Source: Legionella rubrilucens
GTDB taxonomy: Bacteria > Pseudomonadota > Gammaproteobacteria > Legionellales > Legionellaceae
Assembly (NCBI RefSeq): GCF_001468125.1
Contig: NZ_LNYT01000020.1
Coordinates: 353,624-417,623 of the forward strand
DNA: 64,000 nt
Reading direction: 5' to 3'
Part shown: positions 23,775-32,230 of the stretch, piece after piece
Layout of the letters: every line of letters begins with the position of its first letter
Position numbering within the stretch: position 1 is the stretch's first letter
The notes under the pieces: generated by a model
What the model was told of the DNA's origin: nothing
Seen by the model: the letters and a program-made list of their open reading frames with translations, nothing else
The model's database searches: none
Program-made: the position numbers and the translations under genes

Positions 23775-25304
23775 TTAAGCGGCGTCCAACTCATTAAGAA
23801 ATAACAAATACACGCCATTGGTCCAGCCAAAACCAACTTCATTGCTGGTGTAGCTGTAATGGATTTTTCCGGATGTATGGATGCTTTCATCCAACACGTC
23901 GTATTTTTCAAAAACGGCCTGCGTTTTTGCAAATCCCTTGTTCACCGTATTGACAAATCGTTGGGCTAAATCCAGCGCTTCTGAGCGGTACCCATACCGT
24001 TTTAATCCCTCCACGGCAAAATAGTGCATGGGAGCCCAGCCAAAGGGAGCATCCCACTGCACTCCCTGTTTATAAGGGCTGGCCAAGAGCCCGCCTTTAC
24101 CCATTAAAAGAGGCAGGTTTCTTACCACTGCCTTGGCTTGTTCCTTGGTCGCCAGGCCTGCCCACAATGGATAAAGCGTGGTAGCAAACAGGTACGGCCG
24201 TAATTGTTTGGTTTTGTGATTGTAATCAAAGTAAAAACCGCGTTGATTATCCCATAAGTATTGATTGATGCGTGCGGCACGTTGGCTCGCCCGTTTCTGC
24301 CAGACTGAAGCGGATTTGGAACGGTTCAAAAGGGTATAAATTTCACCCGTTTCTTTTTCCATTTGATAAAGAAAAACATTTAAATCAACGGGGATATAAT
24401 CAACGATGGCTGCGCCAAAAGGCCCATATTTATTCGAGATATCCAATCCTGACTCCCGTACTGTCCTATCGGCTAGATAAAAGGCCGGCGTTAATGTCCC
24501 ACGGTTGGCGTCGTAATACAGGGACTTGTCATAATCACGAATGTTATGGGTTTTAAAATAGCGTAACACGTTCTGATAATAGGTCTCCGATTCTTCAGGA
24601 GCAGGCCCTTCACCCTGAGCGTAATAACGCGACAACCCGGTTTCGGCATTCAAATGCGGTGGACTTACCCAGAATTGATAAAAGGTATTGATCGCAGGAA
24701 GAGTGGTTTCTAACCATTGCTTATCGTGAGTTCGGCGGTAATAAGCCAGGATCATTCCTGTTAATAAAGGGGGTTGGGATCGTTGTAAATAATACGTGCG
24801 ATTCGCATTGAGGATGGTACCGTAATGATTAATTTCATATATCAGGTTGTCCACCATGCATCTGGCCAATTGTAGTCTGCCGCTTTCAAGTAATCCCAGT
24901 TGAATAAAATAGCTGTCCCAGCCATACATTTCATTAAATCGACCGCCGGGTACAACATAAGGGTGGGGTAAATAAAGCAGTCCATGCTCCTGGATATGGC
25001 TTACATCTTCAGGCAGAGTCCGAATGATCACAGGCTTCTTCGCCGATTTGGATGTGCCGGCAACACGGTTTTTAATGTGTTGCAGGTTTTCCCGGCGTGA
25101 AATATAGAGGATAGTCTGAGTTGAGTTCAATTTGTCATCTGCATGTGACCAGTCCAATTGATTCGTATCCCTGACCAGGACATCCCAGGTCGACTCCACG
25201 TAGGCTTTGACCTGTTCAGTCATCCTGTCTTTAACGGCTGCTGCCCTGCTGCTGAACCCGCTGATTAGCAGCAGGATTATCCAATAGCTCATCCATTTCT
25301 GCAT
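23775..25304 (-). CDS. treA: Periplasmic trehalase (GH37)
   Basis: This 509-residue enzyme hydrolyses trehalose to two glucose molecules. It has a signal peptide (MQKWMSYWIILLLISGFSSRAAA) for the periplasm. Trehalase signature 1 is VPGGRFNEMYGWDSYF and signature 2 is VQWDAPFGWAP. The catalytic Asp region appears as YIPVDLNVFLYQME preceded by GAAIVDY (Asp), and the other acid lies in the EVGFGWTNG segment near the end. Length is normal. It stands alone on the minus strand. Confidence 0.9.
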   Translation of the reverse strand: MQKWMSYWIILLLISGFSSRAAAVKDRMTEQVKAYVESTWDVLVRDTNQLDWSHADDKLNSTQTILYISRRENLQHIKNRVAGTSKSAKKPVIIRTLPEDVSHIQEHGLLYLPHPYVVPGGRFNEMYGWDSYFIQLGLLESGRLQLARCMVDNLIYEINHYGTILNANRTYYLQRSQPPLLTGMILAYYRRTHDKQWLETTLPAINTFYQFWVSPPHLNAETGLSRYYAQGEGPAPEESETYYQNVLRYFKTHNIRDYDKSLYYDANRGTLTPAFYLADRTVRESGLDISNKYGPFGAAIVDYIPVDLNVFLYQMEKETGEIYTLLNRSKSASVWQKRASQRAARINQYLWDNQRGFYFDYNHKTKQLRPYLFATTLYPLWAGLATKEQAKAVVRNLPLLMGKGGLLASPYKQGVQWDAPFGWAPMHYFAVEGLKRYGYRSEALDLAQRFVNTVNKGFAKTQAVFEKYDVLDESIHTSGKIHYSYTSNEVGFGWTNGVYLLFLNELDAA

Positions 25305-25379
25305 ACTGTGACCCCATGATCTAATCCATGACCATCCAGAGTAGCTTTCTTTTAAGCAGGATAAAAGCGTTATGAATAA

Positions 25380-25399
25380 CCCTCTTCCCGGGAAGAGGG
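25380..25399 (-). terminator. Perfect 20-base palindrome after the small peptide gene
   Basis: CCCTCTTCCCGGGAAGAGGG is a perfect palindrome 29 bases beyond the stop of the 54-residue peptide gene and upstream of the trehalase start. A strong hairpin here fits a terminator, but only a short mixed T/A tract follows. A role as protein-binding operator is the alternative. Confidence 0.45.
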
Positions 25400-25427
25400 C
25401 GGTTCAATGGGTGTGAAGCGGATGCGA

Positions 25428-25592
25428 CTAATCTTTAAAATGGGCATTGTTGTAGTCATTTTCCTCTTTGCTTCGCTGATCTTCTCTCCAATCCCATTTT
25501 CCGGAGCCGCCAGAAATTTTTTGAAGATCTTTTTCAGCTATTTTTTTGGTTTTATTTAAGCGGTTTTTGGAGTGTTCGGGTGTCTTTTTCAT
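25428..25592 (-). CDS. 54-residue peptide with double-glycine-type leader
   Basis: ATG at 25592 gives 54 codons to TAG at 25428-25430, with a weak GGA eleven bases upstream. The first 29 residues are basic and end KIAEKDLQKISGG, like double-glycine leaders of bacteriocins and other peptides cut and exported by C39-peptidase ABC transporters (Leu/Ile at -7/-4 and Gly-Gly at -2/-1). The remaining 25 residues begin SGKWDWRED and are very hydrophilic and acidic, ending NNAHFKD, so a pore-forming bacteriocin is unlikely. No transporter or immunity gene is adjacent. A perfect palindrome follows the stop. It could be a signalling peptide, a microcin-like product or an ordinary small protein with a chance motif. 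Confidence 0.5.
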   Translation of the reverse strand: MKKTPEHSKNRLNKTKKIAEKDLQKISGGSGKWDWREDQRSKEENDYNNAHFKD

Positions 25593-25646
25593 ACTGTTAA
25601 TCCAAGTTGTCTGACTTATTTAAGCATAGTATAAAAAGATGAAAAT

Positions 25647-26303
25647 TCACTGCCCGCACTTTTCCATTTTTTGCGCCAATACGCTGTGAAGAAGCGGATC
25701 AGCCTGCCGAATAAATGGTTCTTGCTCTTCAACTGTGTGGTTAAAGCGATAAAGGTATTGTACTTTAAATTTAGTGTTTACAAACAATGACGCATCAAGC
25801 GCCTTGTAATTTCCCTTTTCAAAGAATACTGACAATTTTTTATTGCAGCCGGCTGGAAAGAAAAAACCATTAATAGGGCGTGCGTCGCTGTGTTTTTTTT
25901 CACCCTCTGCACAACAGGGGGAATGCGAGAGAAAGATGGTGATGTTAATGATTTTTTGTCCGGGAAACGTGGATTTAAACTGGCTTAACACATCGGGAAA
26001 ACGGCGAATCAGATTTTCTTCTGCGTGATTGGATTCCGGAAATACGGCTGGTACGTTATCTGCCAGCATGAACTGATAAAGGCGTTGTTTTTTTTCCTTA
26101 TTCCCATGCTTTGGGGCACTCACCTGCAATTCATTGCTGATGGCTATTTTGGCCTGCGCCTGTTTGAGAGTGGCAATTTCCGGATGCGGATTACTGCGAA
26201 AAACAAAATAAGCCTGGCCGTTTAAACTGATGATGGCGATCACTTCTTTGGGTTTGCGTTGCAAAAAGGCCATTATTTCTGAAAGGGAGCGATACAGCTT
26301 CAT
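25647..26303 (-). CDS. Cytidine-deaminase-fold protein, function unknown
   Basis: This 218-residue soluble protein has a deaminase-like zinc site: His93-Ala-Glu95 in SNHAEENLIRRF and, after a central helix, ITIFLSHSPCC with Cys130/Cys131. The strand-SPC arrangement is that of the deaminase superfamily (HAE then PCxxC), but the normal second Cys four places on is Glu133, so the third ligand would have to be Cys131 or Cys153. The N-terminal 80 residues (SLNGQAYFVFRSNPHPE) form an extra beta-containing part. Related families act on nucleotides or are polymorphic toxins. No immunity gene is nearby. It is 54 bases upstream of the small peptide gene on the same strand and could be cotranscribed with it. 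Confidence 0.5.
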   Translation of the reverse strand: MKLYRSLSEIMAFLQRKPKEVIAIISLNGQAYFVFRSNPHPEIATLKQAQAKIAISNELQVSAPKHGNKEKKQRLYQFMLADNVPAVFPESNHAEENLIRRFPDVLSQFKSTFPGQKIINITIFLSHSPCCAEGEKKHSDARPINGFFFPAGCNKKLSVFFEKGNYKALDASLFVNTKFKVQYLYRFNHTVEEQEPFIRQADPLLHSVLAQKMEKCGQ

Positions 26304-26505
26304 TATTCTTCCTGTGCTATCGGTCCAGTCAACGTCCTATCACTATATTGTTCTCCTGGGGGATGGTCAATAGGAATGCAGTCAGGTTTTTTTGATGCAG
26401 ATTGGCGAGGGTATGTCCCGGTGTTGACGCCGAGAGCACGCTTTAATTTGCAAAATGCCCGATCTCAACTAAATAATATACCAAGGGAATCCAATTAAGT
26501 ACCGC

Positions 26506-27879
26506 ATGAAAAAATGGACTGGTTTTCTTATCGTGCTGACGATAATGGTTTTGGGGGCTTATTACGTGATGGGGTGGATGGCCATGCGTACGTTAAGCCA
26601 GAATATCGATGCCTTACCTGACAGCCCTGTCTTTAACATTTCACTGGAAAAGTACCATCGCGGCTGGTTTTCATCGCATGCCCTGCTGCACTTTAAGCTC
26701 CATGTTCCACCCCAGCCCATCACCGGGGCGGATGGGCAGGCGACCATGGGGCCGCCGGTGACGATTCGGGTTGGATTCCCTTTGCTGATTCAGCATGGAC
26801 CTGTCATCGCAACCGAGACGGGCCTTCGTTTTGGAACAGCGCAGGTAACGACTCGCCCCGCAACCCATTATGGCGCATTCATCAGTTACCTGAACAAAAC
26901 CATCATGACCTATACCCTGCCAGCGATGACGTTGTACACGGAAATCAATCCCTCCTTGGGCGGTTTTCAGTTCGATTGGCAAGGGCTTCGTCTCTGGCTG
27001 GGTTTGTCGCCGCATTTAAACGGGTTTGAAAGCCATCTTAAGGCGGGTGGTTTAACCATCAGTTCTAAGGATTTTAAATTAAAACTTCAGAAAATCGTCA
27101 GTGAGACGGAATCAACACGCTATCAGGAGTGGTTGTGGGTGGGGAAAACCCGGCTTTTCCTGCCTTCCCTGACGTTTACTACACCCGGACAGACGTGGTT
27201 TGATCTGACGCGCTTTAATTTGACCGTCACCAATCAGATTGAGGATGACAACCTGCGGTTTGATTGGCAATTGTCCCTGCAGAAGCTGTTTGCGAACAAC
27301 CAGACCTATGGTCCGGCCACGATGAAATTGAGCATTCGCAGGGTGGATAGGGCCGCTTTTGCGAAAATCAATCAGCAGCTGTGGAATTCCACGGCGCAGA
27401 GCAACCCGGACAGGGCAATGATGGCGGTCATGATGGCATTGCCTGACTTGCTCGCCAAAGGACCGGTTATCGAACTCTCGGAATTTGATTTAACCCTGCC
27501 TGAGGGCAAGGTGATTGGCCATTTTAAAGTGATTTTCCCTGAGGTTCATCCCAAAGACGATGCAAAATTCATGGAAAAAGTGCACGGTGAAGGGCAATTC
27601 CGGGCGCCGGTGAAGGTTGTCAAAGCCTTGTTGATGGAATCACTGAAACGGCATGCGCCACCGTCTGCGCCTGCGGCTTCAAGGGAGCAGGCCCTGACGT
27701 TGGAGGCGGCCAACCCGGTCCCTGCCAATCAAAACCCGGATGTCGAACAACAGGCCGATCAACTGCTTAAGGATTACGTCAGCAGGGGTATTTTAAAACG
27801 TGAAGGGGAGGATTACGTGGTAAGCTTTAAGTTGGAAAATCAGCAATTGATTGTCAATGGGCAACCATTCAAGCCCTAG
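26506..27879 (+). CDS. DUF945 (YdgA-like) protein
   Basis: This 457-residue protein has an N-terminal membrane anchor (WTGFLIVLTIMVLGAYYVMG) and a long beta-rich periplasmic part. The opening LEKYHRGWFSSHA is the conserved start of DUF945/YdgA family domains, and repeated short strands (TRFNLTVTNQIEDDNLRFDW) follow. The family is of unknown function and sits in the envelope. Residues 380-420 are Pro/Ala-rich linker before a short conserved tail (LLKDYVSRGILKREGEDYVV). It is convergent with the coiled-coil gene, with a good hairpin between them. Confidence 0.8.
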   Translation: MKKWTGFLIVLTIMVLGAYYVMGWMAMRTLSQNIDALPDSPVFNISLEKYHRGWFSSHALLHFKLHVPPQPITGADGQATMGPPVTIRVGFPLLIQHGPVIATETGLRFGTAQVTTRPATHYGAFISYLNKTIMTYTLPAMTLYTEINPSLGGFQFDWQGLRLWLGLSPHLNGFESHLKAGGLTISSKDFKLKLQKIVSETESTRYQEWLWVGKTRLFLPSLTFTTPGQTWFDLTRFNLTVTNQIEDDNLRFDWQLSLQKLFANNQTYGPATMKLSIRRVDRAAFAKINQQLWNSTAQSNPDRAMMAVMMALPDLLAKGPVIELSEFDLTLPEGKVIGHFKVIFPEVHPKDDAKFMEKVHGEGQFRAPVKVVKALLMESLKRHAPPSAPAASREQALTLEAANPVPANQNPDVEQQADQLLKDYVSRGILKREGEDYVVSFKLENQQLIVNGQPFKP

Positions 27880-27884
27880 CGTGT

Positions 27885-27907
27885 GGGCGTGAAAATGAGT
27901 CACGCCC
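27885..27907. terminator. Hairpin between convergent genes
   Basis: GGGCGTGA and TCACGCCC form a perfect 8-bp stem around AAATGAG, lying between the stops of the DUF945 gene (27879) and the minus-strand coiled-coil gene (27916). Its position suits a two-way terminator, although no T tract follows. Confidence 0.55.
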
Positions 27908-27915
27908 CAGCGTCA

Positions 27916-29319
27916 TTAAGTCATCAACTGTTGGGTAGCAATGGCACCCAACGCCACCGTGATGTGAGTGATTGTGGCATTGCTCGGCAGGTAGTTTTTA
28001 AAAAAACCATAATAACCTGGTTCATTCTCAATGGAACTGGTATGCGATTCGATGAGGTCCTCTTCATCGCTTGTCTCTGATGTTTCCTCCACGAGAAGTT
28101 GTCTGGTATCTGCTGTTTCCTCTTGTATCCGCGCAGTTTGAGTCGCCTGTTGAGCCAGCAGTTTGTGGTATTGATCCTTAAGGAGTTGCTTTTCCTCCTG
28201 TAAATCGCGCAATTGCTGGAGCAGTGCCTGATTTTTTTGTTCCTGTTGGGTTAATTTAACCTTTTGAAGTCGCTCGTGGGTTTGTTCATAATTTTTCTGT
28301 ACCTCCTGAAGATGGTATTGCAATTGATGGCGGTATCGTTCCCAATCCTTGGCCGAGGACAATTCCTCGTTTTGGCTGATGGTAATTTGTTTGAGCTCAT
28401 CGTCATTGATTTCATGATGCAGGGCTTTTTCGGCGCTTTCGTATTGAAGCGCGGTAGTCTGGAGGGATTCGATGAGTTCAACCGAAAAAAAACAGGATTT
28501 TATCCAGTAATAGCATTGTGTAAACCAGGACAGTTGTTCCCAGCGGCTTCGGCAGGTGTAATAATTTTGACTGGCTGCATTGAAATGATTTAATTTTTGT
28601 TCGAATGAGGCCAGCTTTGCCTTAAGCTCAGAACGCTGGGACGCAAAAACAGTCAGCTTTTTTTCAAGCTTTTTGCAGACTTCAAGTCCTGAGATTTCTT
28701 CAGAAGGAATCAATAAGGGCTTGGGCTCAATGGGTTCAATGGGTATTTCTTTTTTTTGTTCCTGCGGGGCGGGCACGGAAGCGAACAGCTTGACCAGCCG
28801 GGTAATGTAATCCTTGGGGCTTTCCGTTTCTCCCCGGTCTAACTGATCATGCATGAGAGGAATGCCATTCTCTACGCAATAGGGTTTAATCTGGTCCAGA
28901 AGGGCTAAGGCTTGACAGGCAGTCGATTTTTTCTTGTCCTCAACGGATTTAACGACAAAGGACCGAAGCATCCAAATCGTGCCTTCATACTGCACGTTGC
29001 GATAATTTTTCAGATGCTGGTAGTAGACTATGGCAAAAATCAAGCTTTCCCGGCTGGTGATCTTCGGTAAATGAAATTCGTAATCCTCTTCTTCTGTTTT
29101 GAATGCAACGTTGTTATTAAATTTCACCGCCTCATGATGCAGGTGATTAGCCACTTCCTTAATTTCGGTAATCCCCTGGGTCTCGATCTGCAGCCCGATG
29201 CGAATTAAATTTCTGGCGATTTGAATTTGCCGTGCATATTCTGGATTTGTTTTGACCTGAGGAAGTTGGTTGATTAAGTCTTTAAAGCATTGCCAGTAAG
29301 CGGTCATCGAAATCATCAT
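27916..29319 (-). CDS. Coiled-coil protein, effector candidate
   Basis: This is a 467-residue protein. Residues 1-170 are helical with no named domain. About 215-250 and 290-400 show strong heptad patterns (KLEKKLTVFASQRSELKAKL; EEKQLLKDQYHKLLAQQATQ), predicting long coiled coils. An acidic stretch (EETSETSDEEDLIE) precedes a mildly hydrophobic C-terminus (ITHITVALGAIATQQLMT). Two ATGs open the gene (MMISM); the exact one is unclear. Such coiled-coil proteins with acidic tails are frequent among Dot/Icm substrates. No enzymatic motif was recognised. Confidence 0.5.
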   Translation of the reverse strand: MMISMTAYWQCFKDLINQLPQVKTNPEYARQIQIARNLIRIGLQIETQGITEIKEVANHLHHEAVKFNNNVAFKTEEEDYEFHLPKITSRESLIFAIVYYQHLKNYRNVQYEGTIWMLRSFVVKSVEDKKKSTACQALALLDQIKPYCVENGIPLMHDQLDRGETESPKDYITRLVKLFASVPAPQEQKKEIPIEPIEPKPLLIPSEEISGLEVCKKLEKKLTVFASQRSELKAKLASFEQKLNHFNAASQNYYTCRSRWEQLSWFTQCYYWIKSCFFSVELIESLQTTALQYESAEKALHHEINDDELKQITISQNEELSSAKDWERYRHQLQYHLQEVQKNYEQTHERLQKVKLTQQEQKNQALLQQLRDLQEEKQLLKDQYHKLLAQQATQTARIQEETADTRQLLVEETSETSDEEDLIESHTSSIENEPGYYGFFKNYLPSNATITHITVALGAIATQQLMT

Positions 29320-29408
29320 AAGTCCTTTAAGATCATCCCTTGTTTTAATGTAAAGGGGTTAGGTAAAAAAATCTACACTTCTTTTCGAAAGGGATGTCTT
29401 CATGGTCG

Positions 29409-30149
29409 CTAATTTATTGAATTTAATAATGTTTTAAGGCGAAAGGCGTCATTGGGGGCGCAACACTTTTCATCATTATCAAAATAACAGAAGACCGGTT
29501 TTCCCTCATCGTGCCAGGCGGTGATCTTGCTGGCGTACCGTTTGAGCGTCTCGTCTCCGTAAGAACCCTGATACGCCGAAGGGTTAGGGCCGTGCATGCG
29601 AATGTAGATAAAGGAGCCGGTCACCACCTCCGGGGACTGGTAGGTTTTAAAGTCATAAAAACACAGGCTCATGTCATGCTGGTGCAGTAATTCATAAAGT
29701 GCATCGCAAAACCAGCTTTGATGACGAAACTCAAAGGTGTACAGGTATTGTTTCGGCAGGCTTTCAACAAACGCCTTGAGTACCAGGATATTGAGAGGCC
29801 AATAGGGCGGAAACTGGAAAAGAATAGCGCCCAATTTGTCCTCAAAATGACTGAATGCCTGGAGCAGGTTGACGGTAGTTTCAGTCACGTCACGCAAACG
29901 TTTGATGTGGGTGATGTAACGGTTAGCTTTGCAGGAAAAAACAAAATCCGCTGGGGTCATGGCCACCCATTTCCTGACATTTTTTTCTTTGGGAACCTGA
30001 TAAAAGCTGTTGTTGAGTTCAACGGAAGCAAACGTCTGGGTATAACACGGCAAAACCTGATCGGGCTTGATTTTTTCAGGATAGAAAATCCCTATCCAGC
30101 CAGGATAGCTCCAGCCTGACGTACCGATATGGACACCCTTTTTTTCCAT
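29409..30149 (-). CDS. DUF72 (YecE-like) protein
   Basis: This 246-residue cytoplasmic protein has a TIM-barrel fold. ATG 30149 gives the family start (EKKGVHIGTSGWSYPGW); a longer frame from 30236 lacks support. Conserved segments are SVELNNSFYQVP, FVFSCKANRYITH, GAILFQFPPYW, YTFEFRHQSWF and FIYIRMHGPN, all typical of DUF72. Family function is unknown; a role in tRNA or nucleic acid metabolism has been proposed from context in other genomes. It is divergent from the FAD monooxygenase gene. Confidence 0.85.
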   Translation of the reverse strand: MEKKGVHIGTSGWSYPGWIGIFYPEKIKPDQVLPCYTQTFASVELNNSFYQVPKEKNVRKWVAMTPADFVFSCKANRYITHIKRLRDVTETTVNLLQAFSHFEDKLGAILFQFPPYWPLNILVLKAFVESLPKQYLYTFEFRHQSWFCDALYELLHQHDMSLCFYDFKTYQSPEVVTGSFIYIRMHGPNPSAYQGSYGDETLKRYASKITAWHDEGKPVFCYFDNDEKCCAPNDAFRLKTLLNSIN

Positions 30150-30288
30150 GATGAGCCTGCAAAAGTCCTTTTTATAACTATAGACGCTGTCGCGGCCCTG
30201 CGGGCGTCTGCGCGATTTTGTTCTGTTAATAATCACATAATAATTTTTAATTACAATTAGATTATGTTTTGATTATTTTGTTGCAAAA

Positions 30289-32205
30289 ATGAAAACAATT
30301 GCTATTGTAGGCGGCGGTCCCATCGGTTTGTATCTGGCCATCCGGTTGAGCCAGGTCTTAGGCAGTCAATTGAGTGAATTTAAAATCATCATTATTGAAC
30401 CGAAACTCAATGATTACAATCGGCCGGGCATTGTTGCAAAGAATGTGCTGGACTTGATTGAACGGCACATCAAACTCGGTAATGAGGTACTGAAAGCCAG
30501 TGATGACAGTGACAGTTCCATCTTCATCGGCCGGCTTGAAGCGGCTTTGCTCAAGGAGGCAAAGCATTACCCCATCCAGTTTGTCAAAGCCGCTCTGACC
30601 GGCATGAGCCCGCAGGGGGATTTACTGCTTGATAATGGCCAGCGCCTGACGTGTGATTACGCGTTTGATTGCACGGGAGCAAGACGCAAACTGATTTCTG
30701 CGGTCAATAGCCAGCTGCCGCCTGGGACCAAATTCACGGTTTCAACGGTGGGTGATAATCCCAGGAAAAATCATTTTGTTGCCTATGTGACCATGGATAC
30801 CACCAATGCTGCACGAATGATTGAAGACACCCAAAGGGATCCTTTGCAGCGTGCATTGGGGTTGCAGCGTTTGCGCAGTGAATTTAAATGGCCTGAATTT
30901 GTTGAGCCGGAACTCAGTCAACGCCGCTACACCACTGACGAGTCGGTGCTTTTTTATCTTTATTATGAAACCCCGCCGCAGTTTAATTCGATTTCCCAAT
31001 CCAAACAGAAGGAGTGGTTGTCGGCGTTAATCGAATTCAAGACAGGCCATGCGCTTAAGTTCCACGTCGAAGACGATCCTCTGAAATTCAGCGCTTTTGT
31101 TGTCGATCCGGACAAGGTGAATGAAGTCTATCTGCAAACCAGTGCCTTGCCCTTCATTGCGTTACCTATGGGTGATGCGCACATCAAACCGGATTTTCGC
31201 CTGGGAATAGGAATTCGCAGCGGCGTTTTAAGAGCAGAATCGTTTATTACGGCATTGGTTAAAAGCGGCGGAAATATACCTGGGGCATTAAAACCCTATG
31301 AGGTGTTGGTGCAAAATCCCATGGGATGGCATGAGCAGACCCTGCAATCGGAGTACCGCCTGGAGAAAGAAAAAATAAAAAATGCCCTGCCCCAGACGAA
31401 AAAAATGTACATGGCGGCTTTATCCCAGGTCGAGACCGATATCGACCGGTTAACGCTTGAGGCTGGCCTGGATGACATCAATACACAACTCGCACTGGAA
31501 CAGCTGGCTCTGGCCAGAGAGCATTTTGCGATTGCCGCACATGAAAAAAGCGACCAACAGCCTATCCGACGAATTCGTCTATCCAAAACCAGTGTCGTTC
31601 TTCAGGAGGAAGCCTTGCGCGATTGCGAGAAAGCCTTATTTAGTGCCCTGGAATTGATGCCAGCCCATAAACAGAACGTTGTTAAAGACGAATTGCTTGA
31701 TTTGGCGAGGAGTTACAAGGAGGTTGCCGGCCGGCTTTTTCTAAATGACCAGAAAGCGACTGCGAAGATTTATTACAAGGCCGCGGCTAACCTGTTAGAC
31801 ACCTTTTTTTCAGCGGAATACTCCTTGGAGTTAGTGAAAATATATTCCAATTTATTAATCATTGCCAAACAACAACAGCAATATAACTTGGTGGAAAATT
31901 ACAATAATCTGGCTTTACAATGGTTAAAGCGTCAGGATGAGTCCTTACCTGAGGTTAAAAAACTAAAGGACAAAATCCGGTATAATCATTGTAAGGGCAT
32001 ACTGACGCAAATAGCGAATGAAGCGAAAAAAGAAACGCCGGACAAACAGGTGATGGCCAAACTGGAAGAAGCAGAAATCAATTATAGCCAATTACAGAGT
32101 CAGGATCTGTTATCCGAGACGGAAGATAAGAAACTGGCGGCGCTTATGGGCAAAATAAAGGAAAGCAGCTTAAAAAACACCCAGACAATTGATAAAACCA
32201 CCTAA
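30289..32205 (+). CDS. FAD-dependent monooxygenase-like protein with helical-repeat tail
   Basis: This is a 638-residue soluble protein. Residues 1-340 are an FAD-binding monooxygenase domain: IAIVGGGPIGLYLAIRLSQ is the dinucleotide-binding GxGxxG strand, YAFDCTGARRKLI the second FAD contact, and FIALPMGDAHIKPDFRLGIG the G-D motif near the isoalloxazine. From about 360 the chain is helical with TPR-like repeats (ARSYKEVAGRLFLNDQKATA, LVKIYSNLLIIAKQQQQYNL). In eukaryotes MICAL joins a similar flavin domain to protein-binding modules. No such fusion is usual in bacterial metabolism, so an effector role is possible but only inferred. It is preceded by an AT-rich promoter region. Confidence 0.65.
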   Translation: MKTIAIVGGGPIGLYLAIRLSQVLGSQLSEFKIIIIEPKLNDYNRPGIVAKNVLDLIERHIKLGNEVLKASDDSDSSIFIGRLEAALLKEAKHYPIQFVKAALTGMSPQGDLLLDNGQRLTCDYAFDCTGARRKLISAVNSQLPPGTKFTVSTVGDNPRKNHFVAYVTMDTTNAARMIEDTQRDPLQRALGLQRLRSEFKWPEFVEPELSQRRYTTDESVLFYLYYETPPQFNSISQSKQKEWLSALIEFKTGHALKFHVEDDPLKFSAFVVDPDKVNEVYLQTSALPFIALPMGDAHIKPDFRLGIGIRSGVLRAESFITALVKSGGNIPGALKPYEVLVQNPMGWHEQTLQSEYRLEKEKIKNALPQTKKMYMAALSQVETDIDRLTLEAGLDDINTQLALEQLALAREHFAIAAHEKSDQQPIRRIRLSKTSVVLQEEALRDCEKALFSALELMPAHKQNVVKDELLDLARSYKEVAGRLFLNDQKATAKIYYKAAANLLDTFFSAEYSLELVKIYSNLLIIAKQQQQYNLVENYNNLALQWLKRQDESLPEVKKLKDKIRYNHCKGILTQIANEAKKETPDKQVMAKLEEAEINYSQLQSQDLLSETEDKKLAALMGKIKESSLKNTQTIDKTT

Positions 32206-32230
32206 AGGTTTGGGATAGCCGCTACGGGCC

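Noticed and set aside
30178-30288. Possible PmrA box upstream of the FAD monooxygenase gene (TTAAT repeats)
   Set aside because: The TTAAT copies do not have the tandem spacing of a PmrA site; the region is simply AT-rich.
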